Source of the DNA: JAMLGJ01 sp047972145
Lineage (GTDB): Bacteria > Actinomycetota > Acidimicrobiia > Acidimicrobiales > Microtrichaceae
Direction of reading: 5' to 3'
DNA: 64,000 bases
Assembly: GCA_047972145.1 (NCBI GenBank)
Contig: JBKEAI010000084.1
Location: 1-64,000, forward strand
Part shown: positions 39,360 through 46,265 of the stretch, one piece after another
Position numbering within the stretch: the stretch's first letter is position 1
How the letters are laid out: each line of letters starts with the position of its first letter
The notes under the pieces: model-generated
What the model saw: only the letters and a program-made list of their open reading frames with translations
Told to the model about the DNA's origin: nothing
The model's database searches: none
Position numbers and translations under genes: made by a program

Positions 39360-40634
39360 ATGACAATGGCTCGAGAAGCACTCGAAAAACAGGGCAGCGA
39401 GGGGTCTTCCTTCGCGAGTATCCCCGAGGCCGTCGCAGCGATCGGCCGGGGTGAGATCGTGGTGGTGGTCGACGACGAGGACCGCGAGAACGAGGGCGAC
39501 CTGATCATGGCTGCCGAGGCGGCAACCCCCGAGAGCATCGCCTTCTTCGTGCGGCACACCTCAGGGGTCATCTGCGCACCGCTCACAGGTGAGCGCCTCG
39601 ACGAGCTCGACATCCCCCTCATGGTGCGTGACAACACCGAATCGCAGCGCACGGCTTTCACCTACACCGTGGACTACATCCACGACACCTCCACGGGCAT
39701 CTCGGCCGCTGACCGCGCGGCGACCCTCCAGGCCCTCACCGATCCGGCCACGCGCCCGGCCGATCTTGCGCGCCCGGGTCACATCTTCCCGCTGCGTTAC
39801 TCCGAGGGCGGCGTGCTCAAACGGGCGGGCCACACCGAGGCGGCGGTCGACCTCGCCCGGATGGCGGGGATGTACCCGGCGGGCGTGCTGTGCGAGATCG
39901 TCAACGACGACGGCACGATGGCGCGCGTGCCCGACCTCGAGCAGTTCTGCAAGGAGCACGGGCTGCTGATGATCTCGATCGCGCAACTGATCAAGCACCG
40001 GCGTCAGCACGAGAAGCTGATCCGCCGTGAGGCGGAGGCGAGGATCCCCACGCCGTGGGGCGATTTCACCTGCTACGTCTACGAGTCGATCCTCGACGGT
40101 GAGCAGCACGTGGCGTTCGTGCGAGGGGCGGTCCAGGGCGAGACAGACGTGTTGGTGCGGGTGCATTCGGAGTGCCTCACCGGTGACATCTTCCATTCGT
40201 TGCGCTGCGACTGCGGGATACAGCTGCACGCAGCGATGGAGCGCATCGCCGAAGAGGATCTCGGCGCGCTGGTGTACCTGCGAGGCCACGAGGGTCGCGG
40301 CATCGGACTCACACACAAGATCCGGGCCTACGATCTACAGGAGCAGGGTCGGGACACCGTCGACGCGAACGTCGAGCTCGGCCTGCCGGTCGACTCCCGC
40401 GAGTACGGCATCGGCGCGCAGATCCTCAACGACCTGGGCATAACGACGATGCGGCTGATGACCAACAACCCGGCCAAGTACGGCGGGCTCGAGGGCTTCG
40501 GGCTCCAGATCACCGACCGTGTGCCGTTGCACTCGGTTCCCAATCCCGAGAACATCGACTACCTGCGCACCAAACAGGAACGCATGGGCCACCTGATAGA
40601 GGGCCTCGACCTCGACGAGGAGACCTCGCCATGA
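39360..40634 (+). CDS. ribBA: 3,4-dihydroxy-2-butanone 4-phosphate synthase / GTP cyclohydrolase II
   Basis: A 424-residue fusion supplying both precursors of riboflavin. The DHBPS domain (to about 220) has VVVDDEDRENEGDLIMAAE, the RHTSGVICAPL segment and RPGHIFPLR. The GTP cyclohydrolase II domain has the zinc cysteines in VHSECLTGDIFHSLRCDCG, the catalytic YLRGHEGRGIGL, and LMTNNPAKYGGL. The stop overlaps a 23-codon reading frame that leads into ribH. Confidence 0.97.
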   Translation: MTMAREALEKQGSEGSSFASIPEAVAAIGRGEIVVVVDDEDRENEGDLIMAAEAATPESIAFFVRHTSGVICAPLTGERLDELDIPLMVRDNTESQRTAFTYTVDYIHDTSTGISAADRAATLQALTDPATRPADLARPGHIFPLRYSEGGVLKRAGHTEAAVDLARMAGMYPAGVLCEIVNDDGTMARVPDLEQFCKEHGLLMISIAQLIKHRRQHEKLIRREAEARIPTPWGDFTCYVYESILDGEQHVAFVRGAVQGETDVLVRVHSECLTGDIFHSLRCDCGIQLHAAMERIAEEDLGALVYLRGHEGRGIGLTHKIRAYDLQEQGRDTVDANVELGLPVDSREYGIGAQILNDLGITTMRLMTNNPAKYGGLEGFGLQITDRVPLHSVPNPENIDYLRTKQERMGHLIEGLDLDEETSP

Positions 40635-40702
40635 CAACGTCGGGTGTCGCGTCGAACCACCGGATCGAGGACCATCGCTCGGCTCTCGGGGCAGCTTGCT
40701 GA
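40631..40702 (+). CDS. possible 23-codon linking reading frame between ribBA and ribH
   Basis: An ATG at 40631 overlaps the ribBA stop (ATGA) and opens a 23-codon frame (MTTSGVASNHRIEDH, then RSALGAAC) whose TGA overlaps the ribH ATG (TGATG). The double overlap would let ribosomes pass from ribBA to ribH without leaving the message. No family is recognisable, and it may simply be a chance frame or a decayed gene end. Confidence 0.35.
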   Translation: MTTSGVASNHRIEDHRSALGAAC

Positions 40703-41190
40703 TGGCGCAGAACGTGAGGGGTGCGGGCGCGCCTGATCCGGTTCGAGATGGTTCACGGATGACCCTGGCCGTGGTCTGCGGACGCTTCAACGATCACGTC
40801 ACGCTTCGGCTGCTGGACGGTGTGCGACGTGGGGTCGCGGAGTGTGGGATCGGCCCCGACGCCCTTGTCGAGGAGTGGGTGCCTGGAGCGTTCGAGATCC
40901 CTTTCGCCGCGAAGGTGATCGCCGAGTCAGGTCGTGCCGATGCGGTGATCTGCCTCGGAGCGGTCATCCGGGGCGAGACCAGCCACTACGACTTCGTGGC
41001 AGGAGAGTGCGCCCGCGGCATCCAGGACGTGCAACTCGCCACCGGGGTTCCCGTGCTCTTCGGAGTCCTGACCACCGAGGACCTTGCCCAGGCCGAGGCA
41101 CGCTCGGCGGGACCGGGTGGGCACAACGTCGGCGAGGAGTGCGTACGCACCGCGGTGGAGATGGTCACCCTCGCCCGCACCTGGCGCTGA
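40702..41190 (+). CDS. ribH: 6,7-dimethyl-8-ribityllumazine synthase
   Basis: A 162-residue lumazine synthase, the shell-forming enzyme of the riboflavin pathway. Seen: LAVVCGRFNDHVTLRLLDGV, the substrate loop VPGAFEIPFAAKVIAESG, LGAVIRGETSHYDFVAGECA with the catalytic His, and GVLTTEDLAQAEARSAG. The N-terminal 20 residues (NVRGAGAPDPVRDG) are variable. The ATG at 40702 was chosen; a TTG at 40696 is in frame. It closes the complete ribD-ribE-ribBA-ribH set. Confidence 0.95.
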   Translation: MAQNVRGAGAPDPVRDGSRMTLAVVCGRFNDHVTLRLLDGVRRGVAECGIGPDALVEEWVPGAFEIPFAAKVIAESGRADAVICLGAVIRGETSHYDFVAGECARGIQDVQLATGVPVLFGVLTTEDLAQAEARSAGPGGHNVGEECVRTAVEMVTLARTWR

Positions 41191-41577
41191 GCACGGTCCA
41201 CCGACCGCAGTATCGGCCGCACTTTCCGACGCGTCACTCCTGGAGCGAGGCACGGTGCCCCACCCCCGCGCCACCGACTCGGGTTCGCCCCACCGACTCG
41301 GGTTCCCCGTGTGAGTCACGCAGCTCTCATACGACACCGAGCGACTTACTCCAACAACATGAGTCACTGGCGCACCTGAGTAAATGGGGCTACCGATCGC
41401 TGGGCACCGGGTCGGCAACATGCAGCAGGTGGCACCCGCACCGGCGAGACACCCCGCACCAGGTATGCGACGGGCACGGGGCAGGCACTGGGTACCAGTG
41501 GCTTGCGGGTGTGCGCCACCTACAACGATGGCGTCCGGGAGGGTTCGCGCGGGCTCCCCAACGTCTTGGGTACAACA
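41191..41577. other. 387-bp intergenic region holding composite repeat copy A
   Basis: No gene is seen between ribH and the TrmH gene. The left half holds two 19-bp units, a 12-bp spacer and a 55-bp core (listed separately), all reading on the minus strand. The right half (41370-41577) shows no clear structure; ACAACA immediately before the ATG at 41578 and the absence of a ribosome site suggest a weak or leaderless start for the next gene. Confidence 0.6.
41262..41366 (-). repeat. composite repeat, copy A
   Basis: Read on the minus strand, the element has a 55-bp core (41366 down to 41312), exactly 12 bases of spacer, then two 19-bp units (41299-41281 and 41280-41262; consensus GAGTCGGTGGCGCGGGGTT). 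The core begins and ends with TGACTCA. It matches the core of copy B at 43 of 55 positions, with 35 of the first 38 identical. Confidence 0.85.
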
Positions 41578-42444
41578 ATGGAGGACGTGGTGGAGGACGC
41601 GGATACACCTGGGCTCGGTGAGGGCACTCGGATCGAATCCGCGGCCGACCCCCGGGTTGCTGAGTTCCGCCACCTCAAGCGTGGGGATCTCCGCCCTGGC
41701 ACGCCCGCAAACCCTCCGACGGTGATCATCGAGGGACACCTTGCCCTCTTGCGTGCGCTCACGGGCCCCCTGGAGATCCGCTCCGTGCTCGTCACACCCG
41801 CCCGAGCGAGATCCCTATCGGATCTGCTGGGTACCCTGCCCGAGGACGTGGCCCTGTACGTTGCGGAGAGGCCGGTGCTCGAAGCACTCACAGGCTTCGA
41901 CGTGCATCGAGGAGTCCTCGCGAGCGCTGCACGGCCCGCGCCGGTGCGGGCCGCGGATCTGCTCGAGGGTGCCCGACGCGTCGTCGGGCTCGAAGGACTC
42001 ACAGACCTCGAGAACGTGGGTGCTGCGTTCAGGAATGCGGCTGCCCTCGGTCTGGATGCCGTGCTGATCGACGGGCGCTGCGCTGACCCGCTCAGCAGAC
42101 GCTGTGTGAGGGTCTCACTCGGATGGTCGACGGTGGTCCCCCACGCACGCCTCGCCCCTGGAGAGGCTCTCCTTCCCACCCTGGCCTCGGTCGGGCTGCG
42201 GGCCGTGGCGTTGTCACCCCAACAGGGATCAGTGCCCATCGACGTCGCTGTCGCGAACGGCGTACTCGATGACCCCGTCGCTCTGCTGGTCGGCTCCGAA
42301 GGTCCCGGCCTCGAGCCGGGCACGATCGAAGGGGCCGATCACACGGTGTGCATACCGATGGCCAACGAGGTCGACTCTCTCAACGCCGCCACGGCCCTGG
42401 CCGTCGTCAGCGCGTTCGCAGCCTCCCGCCGGGGTTGGAGCTGA
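41578..42444 (+). CDS. TrmH/SpoU-family rRNA or tRNA 2'-O-methyltransferase
   Basis: A 288-residue SPOUT methyltransferase. The N-terminal substrate-binding part has ADPRVAEFRHLKRGDL and VIIEGHLALLRALTG. The three SpoU motifs are clear: motif 1 in LENVGAAFRNAAALGLDAVL, motif 2 LLVGSEGPGLEPG and motif 3 IPMANEVDSLNAATALAV, which form the deep trefoil knot that binds SAM. The target nucleoside cannot be told from sequence. It lies between ribH and hisG, where Streptomyces has hisE (from memory), and is bracketed by inverted copies of a composite repeat, so it may be an acquired or shuffled gene. Confidence 0.9.
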   Translation: MEDVVEDADTPGLGEGTRIESAADPRVAEFRHLKRGDLRPGTPANPPTVIIEGHLALLRALTGPLEIRSVLVTPARARSLSDLLGTLPEDVALYVAERPVLEALTGFDVHRGVLASAARPAPVRAADLLEGARRVVGLEGLTDLENVGAAFRNAAALGLDAVLIDGRCADPLSRRCVRVSLGWSTVVPHARLAPGEALLPTLASVGLRAVALSPQQGSVPIDVAVANGVLDDPVALLVGSEGPGLEPGTIEGADHTVCIPMANEVDSLNAATALAVVSAFAASRRGWS

Positions 42445-42523
42445 ACCGATCCCGGCAACGGCTGACAAGCCACCGGGAACCTCGATCCCCAGCCGCCGAC
42501 GGCACAACTCACGCGGTGAACCT

Positions 42524-42599
42524 GGGTCGCTGGCGCGGGGTTGGGTCGGTGGCGCGGGGTTGGGTCGGTGGCGCGGGGTTGGGTCGCTGGGGTGGGGTT
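42524..42599 (+). repeat. 4 x 19-bp tandem units left of composite repeat copy B
   Basis: Four consecutive 19-bp units of the form GGGTCG(G/C)TGGCGCGGGGTT; the fourth has two substitutions. No unique spacers, so not CRISPR. The 19-bp period is not a multiple of three, so not coding. Confidence 0.9.
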
Positions 42600-42647
42600 G
42601 GTCTGGATGTGGAGCGTGCTCGATCGGGCACGGCCAGCAGGCCTGGT

Positions 42648-42809
42648 TGACTCATGTTGTTGGAGTGAGTCGGTGGGTGTCGTATTGCGCGTGGGCGACT
42701 CTCTCGCCGAAGTTGAGTCGCTGGCGCGGGGTTGGGTCGGTGGCGCGGGGTTGAGTCGGTGGCGCGGGGTTGGGTCGGTGGCGCGAGGTTGAGTCGGTGG
42801 CGCGAAACG
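42648..42809 (+). repeat. composite repeat, copy B
   Basis: A 55-bp core (42648-42702, starting TGACTCATGTTGTTGGAGT), 12 bases of spacer, then five 19-bp units (42715-42809; alternating GAGTCG and GGGTCG starts). It has the same architecture and spacer length as copy A but the opposite orientation, and its array runs to within 40 bases of hisG. Confidence 0.9.
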
Positions 42810-42849
42810 GGTTCTGCTGGTTTGTGGGGGCTCCGTTACCCTCGATGGA

Positions 42850-43725
42850 GTGTTGAAGCTCGTACTCCCCAAGGGCTCGCTCGAGAAGGCCACGATGGCG
42901 TTGTTCGAGTCGGCCGACCTCCAGGTCAACCGCTCCTCAGCGGTCAACTACTCCGCCAGCATCGACGATCCACGGATCGACAGCGTGCGCATCCTGCGGC
43001 CCCAGGAGATCCCCACCTATGTCGCCGACGGACTTTTCGACCTCGGCATCACCGGCCGTGACTGGGTGGAGGAGACGGGCTCCGATGTGGTGAGCCTCGG
43101 CGAGTTGCGGTACTCGAAAGCGACATCCAAGCCGATACGGGTGGTCCTTGCGGTACCCCAGGACTCTCCCTGGAAGGCGGCCGAGGATCTACCCGAGGGT
43201 GTTCGCGTCTCCACCGAGTACATGGAGCTCACGCGGCGCTACTTCGACGCCCGCGGCGTCAAGGCCGACCTGCGCTTGTCCTACGGTGCCACCGAGGCCA
43301 AGGTGCCCGACATCGTCGACTGCGTGGTCGACATCACCGAGACCGGTAGCGCCCTGCGCGCTGCCGGCTTGCGGATCCTCGACGAGATACTCGTCAGCTA
43401 CACCGAGCTCGTCGCCAACCGCGACGCCTATGAGGACCCCACCAAGCGCCACGCCATGGAACAGGTGCTGACACTCCTGAGCGGGGTCCTCGAAGCGCGG
43501 GGCAAGGTCCTGGTGAAGCTCAACGTGGCAACCGACCAGCTCGATGCCGTCATCGGGGTGCTGCCGGCGATGAAGACTCCGACGGTCAACGAGCTCTACG
43601 GAGGAGCGGGCTACGCGGTGGAGACCGTGGTGCCCAAGAACGAGATCAACATCCTGATCCCGGCACTCTCAGATGCAGGTGCGACCGACATCATCGAGCT
43701 GCCGCTGTCCAAGATCGTCCACTGA
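42850..43725 (+). CDS. hisG: ATP phosphoribosyltransferase, long form
   Basis: A 291-residue HisG with the C-terminal ACT-like regulatory domain, so HisZ-independent and probably feedback-inhibited by histidine. Seen: LKLVLPKGSLEKATMALF, YVADGLFDLGITGRDWV, the PRPP-binding VDCVVDITETGSALRAAGL, and the regulatory VKLNVATDQLDAVIGVLPA and ETVVPKNEINILIPAL. The GTG start was chosen from the family N-terminus. No other his genes are in the window. Confidence 0.96.
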   Translation: MLKLVLPKGSLEKATMALFESADLQVNRSSAVNYSASIDDPRIDSVRILRPQEIPTYVADGLFDLGITGRDWVEETGSDVVSLGELRYSKATSKPIRVVLAVPQDSPWKAAEDLPEGVRVSTEYMELTRRYFDARGVKADLRLSYGATEAKVPDIVDCVVDITETGSALRAAGLRILDEILVSYTELVANRDAYEDPTKRHAMEQVLTLLSGVLEARGKVLVKLNVATDQLDAVIGVLPAMKTPTVNELYGGAGYAVETVVPKNEINILIPALSDAGATDIIELPLSKIVH

Positions 43726-43769
43726 GACAAGATCGTCCACCCAGAACCGCCCACTGCCCTGGAGCACAC

Positions 43770-44015
43770 ATGTCGGTCCAGCCCCCGAACGCGGTACAGC
43801 CAACGAGCACCCACAGTGGGGCGGTGAGCGGGTTCGACGAGCCGGTCGGCCTGGGAGTCCTCACCGAGGACGATGGGACCGAGTGGCCGTTCCACTGCAC
43901 TGCGATCGCCGATGGCAGCCGGGACATAGCGGTCGGTACCGAGGTCACATTCCGGACTCGGGCCGGTCGGGCCGGACGCTTCGAAGCGGTCGACCTGGTT
44001 CCACGGACCGGCTGA
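43770..44015 (+). CDS. cold-shock-domain-like small protein
   Basis: An 81-residue protein with a Pro/Ser-rich N-terminal tail and a 60-residue CSD-like OB fold: FDEPVGLGVLTEDDGTEWPF, then HCTAIADGSRDIAVGTEVTF. The second RNA-binding aromatic motif is reduced compared with true CspA. It is found in other actinobacteria near infC/his genes; the role is unknown, with nucleic-acid binding likely. The ATG has a TGGAG ribosome site. Confidence 0.75.
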   Translation: MSVQPPNAVQPTSTHSGAVSGFDEPVGLGVLTEDDGTEWPFHCTAIADGSRDIAVGTEVTFRTRAGRAGRFEAVDLVPRTG

Positions 44016-44026
44016 AGGTCAGCGGG

Positions 44027-44554
44027 TCAGGTTCCGGTCGATGTCGCTTTGGCGTCCTTGACCTGCACGAAGAGCATCTGGAGCTGGCCCAACGCCTCGG
44101 TGAGCGGTTGCTGGGCATCGCCGAGGCGGTCTCCGAGCCCGTCCAGGACCGCTCTGAACGCCTCGATGACCGTCGAAGCGTCGGAGAACGACGGTGGGTC
44201 ACCCTCGAGGTAGATCGTGGCCAGGTCGAACAGGCGCATCAGGTGGTTGGCGAGCATCTCCGATGCCGGGGTGGCAGCCACCTCGCGCCGTACCCGCATC
44301 ATCTCGGTGAGCTCGTTGCGGAGCTGCTCGCGCTCGGCTTCGTCCATCGACTCGAGGTCGACCCCGATCGCCTGCGCCGCAGCCCTGAGAGCGTCGCCTG
44401 AGATGTCACCCGATCCGTCCCCGGAGAGGGCGCCCTCGGTTCGGGATGCGCCCGGTTCACCGTCCCCAGCCCCCGCTGGGGGTGTGTCCTGTGATGGGGT
44501 CTGTGATGCGGGCGGTACCTTGTGTTCGCCGTCGGGTGTCCAGAGCGAGCTCAT
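44027..44554 (-). CDS. DUF1844-like protein
   Basis: A 175-residue protein. The N-terminal 50 residues are Pro/Gly/Ser-rich and disordered. A helix pair follows (SMDEAEREQLRNELTEMMRV; SEMLANHLMRLFDLATIYLE), and the C-terminal half (DASTVIEAFRAVLDGLGDRL; EALGQLQMLFVQVKDA) resembles the DUF1844 pattern. DUF1844 genes are commonly next to infC in actinobacteria, on the opposite strand as here. Function unknown. Convergent with the cold-shock-like gene, 11 bases apart. Confidence 0.65.
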   Translation of the reverse strand: MSSLWTPDGEHKVPPASQTPSQDTPPAGAGDGEPGASRTEGALSGDGSGDISGDALRAAAQAIGVDLESMDEAEREQLRNELTEMMRVRREVAATPASEMLANHLMRLFDLATIYLEGDPPSFSDASTVIEAFRAVLDGLGDRLGDAQQPLTEALGQLQMLFVQVKDAKATSTGT

Positions 44555-44580
44555 GGGAGGTCCTTGCTGTGGTCGGGTAT

Positions 44581-44633
44581 GTGTTCGGAGGGGCGGTCGG
44601 GTCGGGTGTGTGTTCGGAGGGGCGGTCGGGTTG
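44581..44633. repeat. 29-bp direct repeat, about 1.8 copies
   Basis: GTGTTCGGAGGGGCGGTCGG starts at 44581 and recurs at 44610, giving a 29-bp period; a partial earlier copy ends at 44580. It lies just upstream of the DUF1844-like gene's start. Confidence 0.8.
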
Positions 44634-44834
44634 TGACGGGGACGTCCTGGTGATTTCTCGGGGCGGAGTTGCCCGGGTCCCCCGGGTGGCCCGTCGGTGG
44701 TTGCCGGTGGACGTGCACCGACTGGTACGGTAGTGGCTACAACTGATCAAGCGGGCTCCCGCCCCTCCCGGCCACAGGTACCGAACGTTCGAGTGACGTC
44801 CCGGCGCCCGGTGCGTCGGCGAACCAGAGAACGA

Positions 44835-44899
44835 CCCGGGTGGGCGCAGAGCCCAACCGGGTTTCGGCGGGTGCCAGGTGCACCCGCCCGTTGCGTTTT
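44835..44899 (+). promoter_or_regulatory. double-hairpin leader of the infC-rpmI-rplT operon
   Basis: Hairpin 1: CCCGGGTGGGC (44835-44845) pairs with GCCCAACCGGG (44851-44861), with one mismatch and a 5-nt loop. Hairpin 2: GGCGGGTGC (44866-44874) pairs perfectly with GCACCCGCC (44880-44888), followed by CGTTGCGTTTT, a short T-rich tail. The tandem layout resembles an attenuator. In other bacteria this operon is autoregulated through its leader by L20; whether this RNA binds L20 is untested. Confidence 0.55.
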
Positions 44900-45005
44900 C
44901 GGGTCGTGGAGCGGGCCCGACGGTCAGCAACCAAGACAACCCACGGACATCGGGTCCGGGAAAGGAAGCGCTGGTGAGCACACTGGCAACGAGGAGTGAT
45001 CGGTC

Positions 45006-45587
45006 ATAGCTGCCCGAGCCGACGAGACCAGGATCAACGACCGGATAAGGGCCAGGGAGGTCCGACTCATCGCCGAAGACGGTGAGCAGTTGGGAATCCG
45101 GGCACTGCCCGAAGCGCTCTCGATGGCGAGGGCCGCAGATCTCGACCTGGTCGAAGTGGCCGCAGGGGCCAACCCCCCGGTGGCAAAGATCATGGACTTC
45201 GCCAAGTTCCGCTACGAGGAACAGCAACGGGCGAAGGAGTCACGCAAGAAGGCGACCAACATCACGGTCAAGGAGATGAAGTACCGCCCGAAGATCTCCG
45301 GCGGCGACTTCGACACCAAGACCCGCAAGGTGGCGCAGTTCCTCGACGAGGGCCACAAGGTCAAGGTCACGATCATGTTCAGGGGACGCGAGATGCAGCA
45401 TCCCGAGCTCGGTCGCCGGATCCTGGACCGGGTTGCCGAAGACGTCGCACATCTCGGCAAGGTCGAGGTGGTCCCCAAGCAGGACGGCCGCAACATGATC
45501 ATGGTCCTCGGACCCGACAAGAAGGCCCAAGCCGAGCACCGCAAGGCCGTGGAGGCCGAGCAAACCGGCGATGCCGCTGCCAACTAG
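45006..45587 (+). CDS. infC: translation initiation factor IF-3
   Basis: A 193-residue IF-3, which checks the start codon and blocks premature 50S joining. The N-terminal domain begins ARADETRINDRIRAREVRLI, GEQLGIRALPEAL; the linker and C-terminal domain carry DLDLVEVAAGANPPVAKIMD, KEMKYRPKISGGDFDTKTRK, VKVTIMFRGREMQHPELG and KQDGRNMIMVLGP. There is no ATG, GTG or TTG before the conserved RINDRIR segment; an in-frame TGA stands at 44997. The only plausible initiator is ATA at 45006, 9 bases after AGGAG. Rare start codons on infC are the known basis of IF-3 autoregulation. A TTG at 45090 would lose half of the N-terminal domain. Confidence 0.9.
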   Translation: MAARADETRINDRIRAREVRLIAEDGEQLGIRALPEALSMARAADLDLVEVAAGANPPVAKIMDFAKFRYEEQQRAKESRKKATNITVKEMKYRPKISGGDFDTKTRKVAQFLDEGHKVKVTIMFRGREMQHPELGRRILDRVAEDVAHLGKVEVVPKQDGRNMIMVLGPDKKAQAEHRKAVEAEQTGDAAAN

Positions 45588-45604
45588 CACGAACAGGTGA
45601 ACAG

Positions 45605-45799
45605 ATGCCGAAGATGAAGACGCACTCCGGTGCCAAGAAGCGTTACAAGGTGACCGGTAGCGGCAAGATCCTGCGCCGCAACGGCAACCGCAATCACATC
45701 CTCGAAAAGAAGTCCTCCAAGCGCAAGCGTCGCCTTGCCGGCACCAACGAGATCACCGGTGGCCAGCGTGAGACCGCGCGCCGCCAACTCGGAATCTGA
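45605..45799 (+). CDS. rpmI: 50S ribosomal protein L35
   Basis: A 64-residue basic protein: MPKMKTHSGAKKRYKVTGSG, RNHILEKKSSKRKRRL and a C-terminal QRETARRQLGI. Full length for the family. It lies 17 bases after infC, in the universal infC-rpmI-rplT order. Confidence 0.97.
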   Translation: MPKMKTHSGAKKRYKVTGSGKILRRNGNRNHILEKKSSKRKRRLAGTNEITGGQRETARRQLGI

Positions 45800-45890
45800 C
45801 CCCACACCACACTCCCGCATCGGTGCCCTCGCCCAAGGGCACGTTTCCTACTGGGCCACCGAGTGCACGAGACACGAAAGGACTGAACAG

Positions 45891-46265
45891 ATGGCACGCG
45901 TAAAGCGCAGCGTCCACGCCCGAAAGAAGCGCAAGGAAGTTCTCAACAAGGCGTCTGGCTACTACGGAAACCGCTCCAGGAGCTTCCGCTCCGCAAACGA
46001 GGCGGTCATGCACGCGGGCAACTACGCCTTCAGGGACCGCCGGGCCCGCAAGGGCGAGATGCGCAAGCTCTGGATCCAGCGGATCAATGCTGCCGCGCGC
46101 AGCCACGGGATGAGCTACAGCCGCTTCATCAACGGGCTCAAGGCGGCCGAGGTGGACATCGACCGAAAGATGCTGGCGGACATCGCCGTGCACGACGACG
46201 CGACGTTCGCAAAGCTCGTCGACATCGCCCGGGACGCCGTGGCCTCGGAGAAGGCGGCGAGCTGA
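45891..46265 (+). CDS. rplT: 50S ribosomal protein L20
   Basis: A 124-residue L20: MARVKRSVHARKKRKEVLN, ASGYYGNRSRSFRSANEAV, RDRRARKGEMRKLWIQRINA and GMSYSRFINGL. It binds 23S rRNA early in 50S assembly and in some bacteria represses its own operon. The ATG has GAAAGGAC about 7 bases upstream. A large perfect palindrome follows 36 bases past its stop. Confidence 0.97.
   Translation: MARVKRSVHARKKRKEVLNKASGYYGNRSRSFRSANEAVMHAGNYAFRDRRARKGEMRKLWIQRINAAARSHGMSYSRFINGLKAAEVDIDRKMLADIAVHDDATFAKLVDIARDAVASEKAAS

Larger units (their letters stand above)
42445..42849. other. 405-bp intergenic region holding composite repeat copy B
   Basis: No gene is seen between the TrmH gene and hisG. It is filled from 42524 to 42809 by 19-bp tandem units on both sides of a 55-bp core. 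The remaining 40 bases before the hisG GTG read as GTTCTGCTGGTTTGTGGGGG and then CTCCGTTACCCTCGATGGA; TACCCT near 42837 could be a weak -10 for an almost leaderless hisG transcript. Confidence 0.6.
44555..45005. other. 451-bp intergenic region: tandem repeat and infC leader
   Basis: Divergent gap between the DUF1844-like gene and infC. Near the left end is a 29-bp direct repeat (44581-44633). The right part holds a two-hairpin leader (44835-44899) and the infC ribosome site (AGGAG at 44992-44996). TTGCCG at 44701 and TACGGT at 44726, 19 bases apart, are a weak promoter candidate. No small protein gene is convincing. Confidence 0.55.

Noticed and set aside
42524..42809. CRISPR-like array of short repeats upstream of hisG
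   Set aside because: The 19-bp units are directly adjacent with no unique spacers, and no cas genes are present.
41262..42809. Composite transposon carrying the TrmH gene as cargo
   Set aside because: Inverted copies are present but no transposase or target-site duplication is visible, and the repeats are not at clean element ends; kept only as a repeat finding.
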